From contig JAUHXH010000003.1 in NCBI GenBank assembly GCA_030427085.1, positions 372,001 to 436,000 of the forward strand: DNA of 64,000 nt, written 5' to 3'. Under the pieces are notes generated by a model. It saw only the letters and a program-made list of their open reading frames with translations. It was not told the origin of the DNA and did not search any database. Source of the stretch: Gammaproteobacteria bacterium (GTDB lineage Bacteria > Pseudomonadota > Gammaproteobacteria > Pseudomonadales > Halieaceae). Of this stretch, positions 29,625 through 38,818 are shown piece after piece. The translations under genes were made by a program, and so were the position numbers. The first letter of the stretch is position 1. Every line of letters begins with the position of its first letter.

Positions 29625-31193
29625 ATGCTCAAGCCCGCATTATTGAAGACGCAGTGGCGACAGTACCTGCGCGAACACTGCATTGCCCTGCTGTCACTGA
29701 GCCTGCTCGGCATCGCTCCCCTCGCCCAGTCTGCCGATCGGCCCAACATTCTGGTGATCTGGGGTGACGACATCGGCATCACCAATATCAGCCGCTATAG
29801 CCACGGCATGATGGGCTATCAAACCCCCAACATCGACCGGCTTGCGCAAGAAGGCACGATGTTCACCGACTATTACGGTGAGCAAAGCTGCACCGCCGGG
29901 CGCTCGGCGTTTATCACCGGCCAACACCCGGTGCGCACCGGATTGACCAAGGTGGGCATGCCCGGGGCTGCGATCGGACTGCAGGCTGAAGACCCCACCC
30001 TTGCCGAACTCCTGAAGCCCCTGGGCTACGCCACGGGGCAGTTCGGCAAAAACCATCTTGGGGATCGCAATGAATTCCTGCCAACCAACCACGGCTTTGA
30101 TGAGTTCTTTGGCAATCTCTATCACCTGAATGCCGAGGAAGAGCCCGAGGATCCGGACTACCCTTCCGACCCCGAATTCCACAAGAAATTCGGACCCCGC
30201 GGTGTGATTCGCAGCTATGCCGACGGCCGGGTCCAGGACAGCGGCCCCCTGAACAGCACGCGCATGGAGACCGTTGACGAAGAATTTGCCGCGGCGGCAT
30301 TGAACTTTATGGACCGCGCCCACGGTGAGGACAAGCCCTTCTTCGTCTGGTTTAACGCGACAAGGATGCACTTCTACACGCATATCACGGACGAAGAGAG
30401 CGGCCTCTCTGGCCAGGGTTTCTACAACGACGCCATGGTGGCACACGACCAGCTGGTCGGTAAGTTGCTGGCTAAACTCGACAACCTGGGCATTACCGAC
30501 AACACCATTGTGCTGTACTCTAGCGACAACGGCGTGCACTACAACACCTGGCCCGACGCCGGTGTAACACCCTTCCGCAGTGAGAAAAACACCAACTGGG
30601 AAGGCGGTTTTCGTGTGCCCGCCCTGGTGCGCTGGCCGGGGCATTTCCCCGCCGGCCGTATTTCCAACGCCGTCATGTCCCACTTGGACTGGTTACCAAC
30701 GTTAATGGCTGCCACCGGTGACGATCGCATCAAACAGAAATTGAAAGCGGGCTACCGGGTGGGCGATCGGGATTTCCGCGTCCATCTGGATGGTTACAAC
30801 TTCCTGCCCTACCTGAAGGGAGAAACGCAGGACAGCCCACGCAACGAGTTCTTCTATTTTAGCGACGACGGCGACCTGGTCGGCCTGCGTCACGGTGACT
30901 GGAAACTGGTATTTGCCGAGCAACGCGCGAGCGAGATGGGCGTGTGGCGCGAACCTTTCGTCCCACTGCGTATACCCAAACTCTTCAACCTGCGTCGTGA
31001 TCCCTTCGAGCGCGCCGATGAACATTCAAACACCTACAACGAGTGGTGGGCACGCAAGGTCTCGCCCTACATGAAGCTGGGCGTGGTTGACGTTACCCGG
31101 TTCCTGCAAACCTTTGAGGAATTTCCACCACGACAGCGCCCAGCCAGTTTCACTATCGATCAGGTGGTGGAGAAGTACATGCCCTGGCGCTAG
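29625..31193 (+). CDS. secreted formylglycine-dependent sulfatase
   Basis: A 522-residue alkaline-phosphatase-fold sulfatase. The leader (about residues 14-37, ending AQSA) sends it to the periplasm. The metal-binding Asp pair is in VIWGDDIG (D48, D49). CTAGR (Cys89-Arg93) fits the C-x-A/P-x-R signature whose Cys is converted to formylglycine. The HLGDRNEF segment supplies the next catalytic Lys/His region, and DNGVHYNTWP and KNTNWEGGFRVPALVRWPG are typical. No maturase is in the window. It is about 70 bases before the PQQ dehydrogenase, so both may act in sequence on a sulfate ester. The substrate (polysaccharide, alkyl, aryl or sterol sulfate) cannot be decided. Confidence 0.9.
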   Translation: MLKPALLKTQWRQYLREHCIALLSLSLLGIAPLAQSADRPNILVIWGDDIGITNISRYSHGMMGYQTPNIDRLAQEGTMFTDYYGEQSCTAGRSAFITGQHPVRTGLTKVGMPGAAIGLQAEDPTLAELLKPLGYATGQFGKNHLGDRNEFLPTNHGFDEFFGNLYHLNAEEEPEDPDYPSDPEFHKKFGPRGVIRSYADGRVQDSGPLNSTRMETVDEEFAAAALNFMDRAHGEDKPFFVWFNATRMHFYTHITDEESGLSGQGFYNDAMVAHDQLVGKLLAKLDNLGITDNTIVLYSSDNGVHYNTWPDAGVTPFRSEKNTNWEGGFRVPALVRWPGHFPAGRISNAVMSHLDWLPTLMAATGDDRIKQKLKAGYRVGDRDFRVHLDGYNFLPYLKGETQDSPRNEFFYFSDDGDLVGLRHGDWKLVFAEQRASEMGVWREPFVPLRIPKLFNLRRDPFERADEHSNTYNEWWARKVSPYMKLGVVDVTRFLQTFEEFPPRQRPASFTIDQVVEKYMPWR

Positions 31194-31262
31194 AACGAGC
31201 ACCGCGCGGCAGGAAGGTGCTGCCGCGCATGCTGATCAAGATAACGACAAGAGAAACACACC

Positions 31263-33404
31263 ATGCCCCGCCGCATTACTTCCGCACTGATACTGGCCAG
31301 TACGCTGGGTCTGAATGCCTGTAACGAATCGCCCGGCACGAGTGAATCACCCGCTGGCACAATCATCGTGTCCAGCACCCGCACCGCAACAGCCTCACCT
31401 GATGTGGAGTGGGCCCTGCACGGCCTCAACGGTGCCGAAACCCGCTTCAGCCCGCTGACTGATATCAACAACGACAATGTTGAGCGCCTCGGCCTCGACT
31501 GGTACTTCGACTACCCCACCCACCGGGGGCTGGAGGCAACGCCGCTGGTAGTCGACGGGGTCATCTACACCACCGGCGCCTGGAGTATGGTATTCGCACA
31601 CGACGCCCGCAGCGGCGAATTGCTGTGGTTCTACGACCCGGAAGTGCCACGTGAATGGGCGGTTCACCTGTGCTGTGATGCGGTTAATCGAGGCGTGGCC
31701 TATCGCGATGACAAGCTGTTCTTCGGCACCCTCGACGGGCGGTTGATCGCACTAGAGGCCAGCAACGGCAGTGTACTGTGGTCAAAGCAGACCACCGATA
31801 AATCGCGCCCCTATTCCATCACCGGCGCCCCTCGTATTGTCGGGGACAAAGTTGTCATCGGGAATGGTGGTAGCGAATTTGGCGTCCGTGGGTTTGTTTC
31901 TGCCTATAGCCTCGCTGATGGCGAACAGATGTGGCGCTTCTACACTGTGCCCGGTAATCCCGAAGAGGGTTTTGAATCTCCCGCCATGGCTCGCGCCGCG
32001 AAGACCTGGGATGGAGGTGAATGGTGGGAGATTGGTGGCGGCGGCACCGTGTGGGACTCGATGGCCTACGATCCCGAACTCAACCTCCTGTACATCGGCG
32101 TTGGCAATGGCGCACCGTGGAACCAGCAAATTCGCTCGCCGGACGGGGGTGATAATCTCTTCCTGTCTTCGATCGTTGCCCTTAACCCCGACGACGGCAG
32201 CTACGTCTGGCACTACCAGACTACCCCCGGTGAAAGCTGGGACTACACTGCCACTCAGCACTTGATCCTCACCGAATTGGACATCGCGGGGCAGCAGCGC
32301 AAAGTCATTATGCAGGCCCCCAAGAACGGCTTTTTCTACGTGCTTGACCGGGTGACCGGTGAGTTATTGTCAGCCGAGCCCTACGCGGCCGTGACCTGGG
32401 CCAGCCATGTGGATATGGAGACCGGACGTCCGGTGGAAAAGCCGGCTGCACGCTATAAAGGTGCAATGTCGGGCCTGCAGCTGCCTGGGCCCATCGGTGG
32501 CCACAACTGGCACCCCATGAGTTACAACCCCAACACCGGTCTGGTGTATATACCCAAGCAGGATGTGCCCTGGGTGTTTGCCACCGAAGCTGACTTTCGT
32601 TACCGCAAGGGCTACTGGAACACCGGCACAGACAACAGGGTTGCTTCCCTGCCCGACGATCCAGCAATCCGTGATGCTGTTCTGGGCGCGGTAAAAGGCA
32701 GCATCGTTGCCTGGGACCCCGTAGCGGGCGCGCCACGTTGGGAAGTGGAACATGCTGGGCCCTGGAACGGCGGCATGCTCTCTACCGCAGGGAACCTCCT
32801 GTTCCAGGGCAATGCAGAAGGCGAACTGGTGGCCTATGGCGCCGAAGACGGCGAGCGACTGTGGGCCTTCGATGCCCAGACGGGCATTGTCGCTCCGCCG
32901 GTAACCTACCGGATCGACGGTGAGCAGTACATCGCAGTGGTAGCAGGTTGGGGCGGCGCCTTGGCGCTAGTGGGCGGGGAAGCCCTGACTGCAGGACCGA
33001 AACCCAACCGCAGCCGACTTTTGGTATTCCGGATGGGTGGTGATAAATCACTACCAAAAATCGCGCCCGAGCGACTGGTCTTCGACCCACCAGTGCTTGA
33101 GGGCTCCCCTGATCAAATAGAGGACGGAAAACGCCTCTACCTGACCTACTGTGTGTTCTGTCACGGCGACGCTGCCGTAGGTGGAGGCGTGATTCCCGAT
33201 CTTCGCACACTGAACACCGAAGGCCATCAACAGTGGGACGGCATCGTTCTCGGTGGCCTGCACTGGCAAAACGGCATGGTCGGATTCGCCGATGAACTGA
33301 GCGGCGAGCAATCCCGAAACATTCAACACTACGTGATAGAACGCGCCCACCGCGCTCTGGCGCAAACAGGGCAAGGCGCTGAACAACACGACAGCGACGA
33401 ATAG
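31263..33404 (+). CDS. lipoprotein PQQ-dependent alcohol dehydrogenase with C-terminal cytochrome c
   Basis: A 713-residue quinohaemoprotein. The leader ends in the lipobox LNAC, so it should be membrane-anchored. An eight-bladed propeller holds PQQ: the vicinal disulfide pair Cys137-Cys138 (HLCCDAVNRG) and the WDY(T)A-type segment GESWDYTATQHL are characteristic. A C-terminal c-type haem domain has CVFCH (Cys630-His634) and a candidate Met ligand in NGMVGF. It oxidises primary or secondary alcohols in the periplasm and passes electrons through haem to the respiratory chain. Context suggests it oxidises the alcohol freed by the sulfatase. No PQQ biosynthesis genes are in the window. Confidence 0.9.
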   Translation: MPRRITSALILASTLGLNACNESPGTSESPAGTIIVSSTRTATASPDVEWALHGLNGAETRFSPLTDINNDNVERLGLDWYFDYPTHRGLEATPLVVDGVIYTTGAWSMVFAHDARSGELLWFYDPEVPREWAVHLCCDAVNRGVAYRDDKLFFGTLDGRLIALEASNGSVLWSKQTTDKSRPYSITGAPRIVGDKVVIGNGGSEFGVRGFVSAYSLADGEQMWRFYTVPGNPEEGFESPAMARAAKTWDGGEWWEIGGGGTVWDSMAYDPELNLLYIGVGNGAPWNQQIRSPDGGDNLFLSSIVALNPDDGSYVWHYQTTPGESWDYTATQHLILTELDIAGQQRKVIMQAPKNGFFYVLDRVTGELLSAEPYAAVTWASHVDMETGRPVEKPAARYKGAMSGLQLPGPIGGHNWHPMSYNPNTGLVYIPKQDVPWVFATEADFRYRKGYWNTGTDNRVASLPDDPAIRDAVLGAVKGSIVAWDPVAGAPRWEVEHAGPWNGGMLSTAGNLLFQGNAEGELVAYGAEDGERLWAFDAQTGIVAPPVTYRIDGEQYIAVVAGWGGALALVGGEALTAGPKPNRSRLLVFRMGGDKSLPKIAPERLVFDPPVLEGSPDQIEDGKRLYLTYCVFCHGDAAVGGGVIPDLRTLNTEGHQQWDGIVLGGLHWQNGMVGFADELSGEQSRNIQHYVIERAHRALAQTGQGAEQHDSDE

Positions 33405-33464
33405 CGCCCGCAATGGCGAACCAACAATAACGACAGCGTGCACAGCACACCAAGGAGCCACTCC

Positions 33465-35918
33465 ATGACCCACAAACCCCTTAAATCCGCGCTCAGTCTG
33501 GCGATAGCCGCCCTTGCCGCCGGCACTGCGACTGCTCAACAACTACAACTCGAAGAGGTGGTAGTTACCGCCCAGAAACGGGTAGAAAGTTTGCAGGATG
33601 TCCCCATCTCGGTCAGCGCCGTAAGCGGCCAGAAAATGCAGGATGCTTACATCACCAATCTGGAGAGCCTGACCACCTACGTGCCCAACTTCTCCATGAA
33701 CCAGAGCGGCATCAGCAACAACATCACCATTCGCGGTGTCAGCTCCGGCGTGAATCCGGGTTTTGAGCAGTCTACCGGGATGTATGTCGACGGCATCTAC
33801 TATGGGCGCGGCCAGCTTTCGCGACTGCCCATGTTCGACATGGAGCGCGTGGAGGTACTGCGCGGCCCGCAGCCCATTCTGTTCGGTAAAAACAGTATCG
33901 CCGGCGCGATCAGCATGATCACCGCCAAACCCAGCGACGAGTTCGAAGGCTCAGTCAGTGCGCTCTATGAGGTGGAGGAGAATCAACAGGACTATCGCGT
34001 CGTGGTCTCAGGGCCGCTGACTGACTCACTGTCCGGCCGCTTGTCCGTGATGTACCGGGAGCAGGATGGCTCTTTCACCAACGTCAATACCGGCGACGAA
34101 GAAAAACAGGAAGAGGAAACCCTCATTCGAGGCTCTCTGAGTTGGGTACCTACCGACAACCTGGCTATCGACCTGAAATACGAGCATGCAGAGTTTGATG
34201 ACGTTGGGCGCAACGTGGAACTCGCCAACAGTATCGTGCGCGACGACCTGGTCGGTACAGGCACGGGGATCGACTATGTATCGGCCCTGAACAACTTTGT
34301 CGCCCTTGCCAATGGCCCGCTGGCACTGGACCCGCCAGTGGACTTCGCCGGTGAAGACGGCGAACTCAATCGCGTGCGCGGGGGCAATGGCGACTATCAC
34401 AACAACACCGCAGATGTGGTAGTGCTAGGCATCGATTACGCGCTGGGGGATTCCACCCTCACCTCCACCACAGGCTACCTGGAATATGAGTACGAACAGG
34501 ATTGCGACTGCGACTTTAACGGTGCCTCCGTCTTCAACGCGCTGCAGGAAGAATCCTTCGAACAATTCAGTCAGGAGTTCCGCATCACATCGCCAGGCGG
34601 CGAAACCATTGACTACATCGCCGGTGTCTTCCTCCAGCACAACGAACTGAATTTCAACGACGCCATTAACGTGCCGGACAACAGCCTGCTACGTCTGCTA
34701 AACCCGAATTTCCAGGGTATAAGCACACAGCGCTTCGCTCAGCAGGAAAGTGACATGTGGGCCGTGTTTGCGCAGGCCACATGGAATGTCAGCGACACCC
34801 TGCGCCTGGTCGCCGGAGCCCGGTACACCGAGGAAGACAAGGAGGCCACTAAGGAACAAATTCACTTCATGGGCAATACAGCCTTCCCGGCAACCGATCC
34901 CAACAGCATGGTACCTAACGTGTACTTCGGCCTGAACCCGCTATTTGGCGCCTTCGCCGTTGAACCCTACGATGAAATCAAGGGCGATCGCAGCGAACAG
35001 GCCTTTAACCCTCTGTTTACTGTCCAGTGGGATGTTGGCGACGCCACCATGCTCTACGCCACCTACACCGAAGGCTTCAAGGCCGGCGGCTTCGACATTC
35101 GATCCAATGGCCACCCGGACCCTTCAGTCGTAAACGCTTGTACGCTGGATACCAGTGCTACCCCGCCAACCTGTGCCAGGGATATCGTGGGGGTCTTCGA
35201 CTTTGACGAAGAAGAAGCTGAGAGCTTCGAGGTAGGGGCCAAGATGGGGTTGGGCAGCGCGGCAGAACTCAACATGGCCGCCTTCTTCACCCAGTACACC
35301 AATCTGCAAACCAGTCAGTTCGACGGTATTCTGGGCTTCAATGTGACCAACGCCGGTGAAGCAGAGATCAAGGGCATAGAGCTCGACGGCCGCTGGCTGG
35401 TAGCAGAGGGCTTGACGCTGTCCGGGTCCGTCGCCTGGCTGGATTTCGAGTACACCGACTTCCGCAATAACCAGTGTTACTTCGGCCAGCAGCAGTCGGA
35501 CCCCGGTGCGGTACAGCCCGGCGGAGTGACCTGCGACGCCACCGGCAAACGCAAGGAATACACCCCGGAATACAGTGGCGTGGTAAGTGCCGAATACGTA
35601 TTGCCTCTGGGTAATGCGCTGGAATTACGTACCGTGTTGGACCTGACCTTTAGCGACTCGTACCTCTATAACCCCACACTGGACCCGCGCAGTGAGCAGG
35701 ACGCCTACGCACTAGCCAACCTGCGTGTTGCGCTTGGCGATCAGGGTGGAAAATGGGAACTGGCCTTTATCGGCAAGAACCTGGGTGATGAAGATATCGT
35801 TACCTACGGCGGCGAAGCGCCGCTAGCCGGTGCGCTGACTAGTGGTACAGGCATGGCCTACTACGAATTCCTGGATCGGCCTCGCACTCTGGCCGTTCAG
35901 GTCCTCTACAACTTTTAG
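33465..35918 (+). CDS. TonB-dependent outer-membrane receptor
   Basis: An 817-residue receptor starting at the ATG at 33465, which has AAGGAG just upstream; an in-frame GTG at 33438 lacks one. Signal peptide ends ...GTATAQ, then the TonB-box-like LEEVVVTAQKR. A plug contains TIRGVSSG and VEVLRGPQPILFGKN, and the barrel ends VLYNF. It follows the PQQ dehydrogenase by 60 bases and likely belongs to the same unit. It probably imports the same class of compound as the receptor at 26271. A strong terminator follows. Confidence 0.9.
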   Translation: MTHKPLKSALSLAIAALAAGTATAQQLQLEEVVVTAQKRVESLQDVPISVSAVSGQKMQDAYITNLESLTTYVPNFSMNQSGISNNITIRGVSSGVNPGFEQSTGMYVDGIYYGRGQLSRLPMFDMERVEVLRGPQPILFGKNSIAGAISMITAKPSDEFEGSVSALYEVEENQQDYRVVVSGPLTDSLSGRLSVMYREQDGSFTNVNTGDEEKQEEETLIRGSLSWVPTDNLAIDLKYEHAEFDDVGRNVELANSIVRDDLVGTGTGIDYVSALNNFVALANGPLALDPPVDFAGEDGELNRVRGGNGDYHNNTADVVVLGIDYALGDSTLTSTTGYLEYEYEQDCDCDFNGASVFNALQEESFEQFSQEFRITSPGGETIDYIAGVFLQHNELNFNDAINVPDNSLLRLLNPNFQGISTQRFAQQESDMWAVFAQATWNVSDTLRLVAGARYTEEDKEATKEQIHFMGNTAFPATDPNSMVPNVYFGLNPLFGAFAVEPYDEIKGDRSEQAFNPLFTVQWDVGDATMLYATYTEGFKAGGFDIRSNGHPDPSVVNACTLDTSATPPTCARDIVGVFDFDEEEAESFEVGAKMGLGSAAELNMAAFFTQYTNLQTSQFDGILGFNVTNAGEAEIKGIELDGRWLVAEGLTLSGSVAWLDFEYTDFRNNQCYFGQQQSDPGAVQPGGVTCDATGKRKEYTPEYSGVVSAEYVLPLGNALELRTVLDLTFSDSYLYNPTLDPRSEQDAYALANLRVALGDQGGKWELAFIGKNLGDEDIVTYGGEAPLAGALTSGTGMAYYEFLDRPRTLAVQVLYNF

Positions 35919-35956
35919 CGTGGGCCAAGGGGTGCCCTGGCACCCCAACGCCATTG

Positions 35957-35986
35957 AGCCCGCGGCACTCGCCGCGGGCTTTTTTT
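35957..35986 (+). terminator. intrinsic terminator after the sulfatase/PQQ/receptor unit
   Basis: AGCCCGCGGC pairs with GCCGCGGGCT around ACTC and is followed by a T-run. It ends plus-strand transcription 3 bases before the convergent globin gene. Its stem is nearly identical to that of the terminator at 28538. Confidence 0.9.
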
Positions 35987-35988
35987 GA

Positions 35989-36405
35989 TCAAGCCACCTC
36001 TTGCTGGCTCGCCTCGATCATCACGGACGCCAACGTGGTATAGGTTTCGGTCCAGGCTGCCTCCACCTCAGATGTGAAGGCATCACCCAGGCCCTGCCCC
36101 AGGGTCCACAGCAAAGCTGCCCCCACCGTGTTGTAGTGTGACTCCTGCACACCATATCCCACGTGCCGCCGGCCGAGGTTCTGAACCGCCGCAACAATAT
36201 CGTCCAGGCGATCCAGTGATACCACCGCGGTGTTGATCATGGTCATCAATTTCTTCCCCTGCTGTTTCATGTCCCCCTTGAAGAGAGGCTTGAGTTCAGG
36301 GTCGAGTTCAAACAGGCGGCCGTAGAAAAGTTCTGCGGCCTGCTCAGCAATGGGGACAACCTGCTGCCAGCTGTCTTTTACCAGAGTTACTTGTTCCGGG
36401 GTCAT
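35989..36405 (-). CDS. single-domain bacterial globin
   Basis: A 138-residue globin of the three-over-three type, as in the haem domain of flavohaemoglobins (starts MTPEQVTLVKDSW; LFYGRLFELDPELKPLF). The proximal haem ligand is His81 in NLGRRHVGYGV, and the Tyr-rich B-helix segment is present. No reductase domain is attached. It is last in the redox cluster, after the c5 cytochrome. Such globins detoxify NO or bind O2. The NirB-like reductase in the same cluster could be its electron donor, but this is inference. Confidence 0.92.
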   Translation of the reverse strand: MTPEQVTLVKDSWQQVVPIAEQAAELFYGRLFELDPELKPLFKGDMKQQGKKLMTMINTAVVSLDRLDDIVAAVQNLGRRHVGYGVQESHYNTVGAALLWTLGQGLGDAFTSEVEAAWTETYTTLASVMIEASQQEVA

Positions 36406-36442
36406 GTCTTATCCTCGTTTCAGATGTTTATCAGTTACCCAA

Positions 36443-36808
36443 CTACTTGTCGGTGGCCAGGCGGACCATGTAATCCACCGCCAGCTGCACCTCGTGTTCC
36501 GACAATTGTTCATTACCGCCGCGAGCGGGCATCATGGTGCCGCCCGGCCCAAAAAAGCCGTCAATTGCATGCTCATAAAGCACCTCTTTGCCCTGTCCAA
36601 TGCGAGGGGCCCAGGCTTTGTGATCTCCTGCCACGGGCGCACCCGCCACGCCGATGCCATGGCAGCCTTCGCAGGTGTCCAGCCAAATTTCTCGCCCCTG
36701 CTGTAGCGCCTCACCATCAAATTCCGGGTAGTCGGCCATCGCCGGGGAAGCCGGCGTCAACAGCGCCAACAACCCCAGACGTGGAACAACAGCACTACAG
36801 CGGAACAC
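36443..36808 (-). CDS. c5-type cytochrome c
   Basis: A 121-residue periplasmic monohaem cytochrome with signal peptide (ends PAMA), haem motif CEGCHGIG and axial Met in TMMPARGG, the usual c5 form. It starts at a GTG inside the end of the preceding gene, overlapping it by 14 bases in another frame, so translation is probably coupled. It is a small electron shuttle likely to exchange electrons with the multihaem protein upstream. Confidence 0.88.
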   Translation of the reverse strand: MFRCSAVVPRLGLLALLTPASPAMADYPEFDGEALQQGREIWLDTCEGCHGIGVAGAPVAGDHKAWAPRIGQGKEVLYEHAIDGFFGPGGTMMPARGGNEQLSEHEVQLAVDYMVRLATDK

Positions 36809-37373
36809 GAATCACCACGCCGCCCATCACGTCACCCAACTTGAAGTCTGAGCGCGGCGTGTCCTTGTGGTCGTTGTGGCAGGAGACACAGGCAGGCGCC
36901 ACCGCCATATCCGCGTAGACGGCGGTGAAGTAGGTAGTGCCCCCCAGTTCCTCGGTGGCGTAGTAGTTTTCCCCCTTGTTGGCGGCGATATAGGCCAGGC
37001 CGGCTTTCTCCACCTCAGTGCGCGGTGCGTTCTGCTTGTTGATGGGCCACTCAGACAGGAGTGAGTAGGAAAAATCATCGGTTTGCTCGCCAACCATCTC
37101 GGCGCCAAAACGGAACATCTGCGCCGGCAAAACCAGGGCCTTGTCGTCTTCAAAGTGCTCGCTGGCCTTGATGACTTTTTCCTTGTTTTGCAGGCGGTTG
37201 ACGATCAGCCGCGTGTACACAGTGCGGTCCGAGGACATCACCAGGTGCAACCAGTCGGTCATTTGCTTCGGACTGAATTTGGCTTCGTCCGACACATCAC
37301 CCAAAACGAGCGCAGGCAGTACCAGCGCGGTTGACAGTCCCATTGCCAGGGTGGCTTTTTTAAGGTGTTTCAT
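36795..37373 (-). CDS. Tll0287-like (DUF3365) haem c protein
   Basis: A 192-residue secreted protein (leader to about residue 25). The C-terminal half carries CVSCHNDHKDTPRSDFKLGDVMGG, the haem-binding signature of DUF3365. The family is known from a cyanobacterial structure with a PAS-like fold and one c-type haem, thought to sense redox state or bind gas ligands. Here it lies between multihaem and c5 cytochrome genes, so it may sense or relay electrons in this chain. Confidence 0.85.
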   Translation of the reverse strand: MKHLKKATLAMGLSTALVLPALVLGDVSDEAKFSPKQMTDWLHLVMSSDRTVYTRLIVNRLQNKEKVIKASEHFEDDKALVLPAQMFRFGAEMVGEQTDDFSYSLLSEWPINKQNAPRTEVEKAGLAYIAANKGENYYATEELGGTTYFTAVYADMAVAPACVSCHNDHKDTPRSDFKLGDVMGGVVIRVPL

Positions 37374-37412
37374 CGCTATTTCTCTCCATGTGCTACTGAG
37401 GTAAATACCGCA

Positions 37413-38807
37413 TCAGGTGCCCGGCGCCGCTCGCTCTCTGGCGAGATCAACGCTGTCCACATGAACGGTAGGTGGGGTGGAAAAATTGTTTTGAATAAGT
37501 TGCGGGTCGGCCAGGGCATCCAGTGTGAACGGCAGCCCGTGGCAGTTGAGACAAACCTCGCGGATCATCTTTTCATTGGGCCGCAAATTTGCCGACTGAT
37601 TATGTTGAACCTGGTTGTGAGTGAACGTGCCCCAGAAGTAATCACGGTCGAATCGCGGCATGTGACAACTGGCGCAACTGACGCCCGATCCGGCCTCGGC
37701 TTCACCTTGCTGTTCTGCCAGCCATAGCGCCGCGTGAGGCGATTGCTCGTAGGCCTTGCTGTGCTCATCGTCGTGACAGGACAGACAGGCCTCCACGGGG
37801 GCCGCCACCGTGTCGTAACGGTGAGCACCGTGACACGACTGACAGCTGAGTTCTGCGCCAGCTGTGGATTTCATCGGCAAGCGTGCACTGGCAGGCTGCA
37901 TCGCCGGCAGTGTCTGCCCAATTTTCTCTACGTCCAGGCGCATGCCATGGCGGCCGGCAAGAAATCCGTCCGTCTCCCCACGATGGCAACTGGCACACAC
38001 TTCATGGCTGGGAGACTCAAGCCACTCGCCATCCTCTGTCGCCACATGGCAGCCATTACAACCGACACCGCTGGCTGCGTGGCCACTGGCTAACCAGTCC
38101 GCGGTGATCTCCTCCGACACCGTTACCTCTGCCGGCCATTGTTGCGCTGCGAGGTCGACTGGATTCAATGGGTGCTGGTCCAACGGATAGTCCGGCAGTT
38201 GCTCTACGATATCCCGCAGGTTGGCCTGCAGCAGGCGACCCTCGATATCGGTCGCGGCTTCATCCATGTGCTTGACCAGAAAGTCCTCGTAGAGAGCGCG
38301 GTTGTCGTGGAAATTGTGGCAACCTGCGCTGGCGCAGGTATCGAAGGCCATACCCTCGTGACTGGGGCGATCCTCGGCAATATCTGCGTGACACAGGTAA
38401 CAGACATCGGCCGGCACGGTGACACCCATCGCCCCGGTAATTTCGGGCCGATGCTCAACGTGGCAGGTCACGCAATAGCGGGCGTCCAGGACCGCAATCC
38501 GGTCGGCATTGCGCGGATCGGTGAACTTGGACTTGGGATGGTCATCCTTGGCTTCCTTGAGGGCGGCGCCATGACAGCCTTCACAGGCTTGCTGCATGGC
38601 GTCACGATCAGCGTAAGGCCCGGTATGGCAGGCGTTGCAGGCCAGTTCGATCTGGTAGTGGCCGTCGCTGGTATGCCCGGGAAGAAACACCGTCTTATCC
38701 TCCTCTGGATTCTCTGCAAACAGTCGCAGGAGGAAGAAGGCCACCAGCCCCCCGGTGAGTGCCACCCAGGCCAGCCAGTACACGGTGTTTTTGCCAAACA
38801 TAAACAT
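37413..38807 (-). CDS. membrane-anchored undecahaem cytochrome c
   Basis: The 464-residue protein has an N-terminal membrane helix (YWLAWVALTGGLVAFFLLRLF) and then a periplasmic part. I count ten CxxCH motifs (CNACH, CEGCH, CVTCH, CYLCH, CNGCH, CASCH, CQSCH, CLSCH, CASCH, CLNCH). One CASAGCH site has four residues between the cysteines, making eleven possible haems. The pairing and spacing recall NapC/NrfB/Otr-type electron wires, but it is longer than NapC (four haems) and no catalytic CxxCK was seen. It begins 11 bases after the NirB-like fusion. It should accept electrons from that membrane reductase. Confidence 0.85.
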   Translation of the reverse strand: MFMFGKNTVYWLAWVALTGGLVAFFLLRLFAENPEEDKTVFLPGHTSDGHYQIELACNACHTGPYADRDAMQQACEGCHGAALKEAKDDHPKSKFTDPRNADRIAVLDARYCVTCHVEHRPEITGAMGVTVPADVCYLCHADIAEDRPSHEGMAFDTCASAGCHNFHDNRALYEDFLVKHMDEAATDIEGRLLQANLRDIVEQLPDYPLDQHPLNPVDLAAQQWPAEVTVSEEITADWLASGHAASGVGCNGCHVATEDGEWLESPSHEVCASCHRGETDGFLAGRHGMRLDVEKIGQTLPAMQPASARLPMKSTAGAELSCQSCHGAHRYDTVAAPVEACLSCHDDEHSKAYEQSPHAALWLAEQQGEAEAGSGVSCASCHMPRFDRDYFWGTFTHNQVQHNQSANLRPNEKMIREVCLNCHGLPFTLDALADPQLIQNNFSTPPTVHVDSVDLARERAAPGT

Positions 38808-38818
38808 TCATCACAGCA

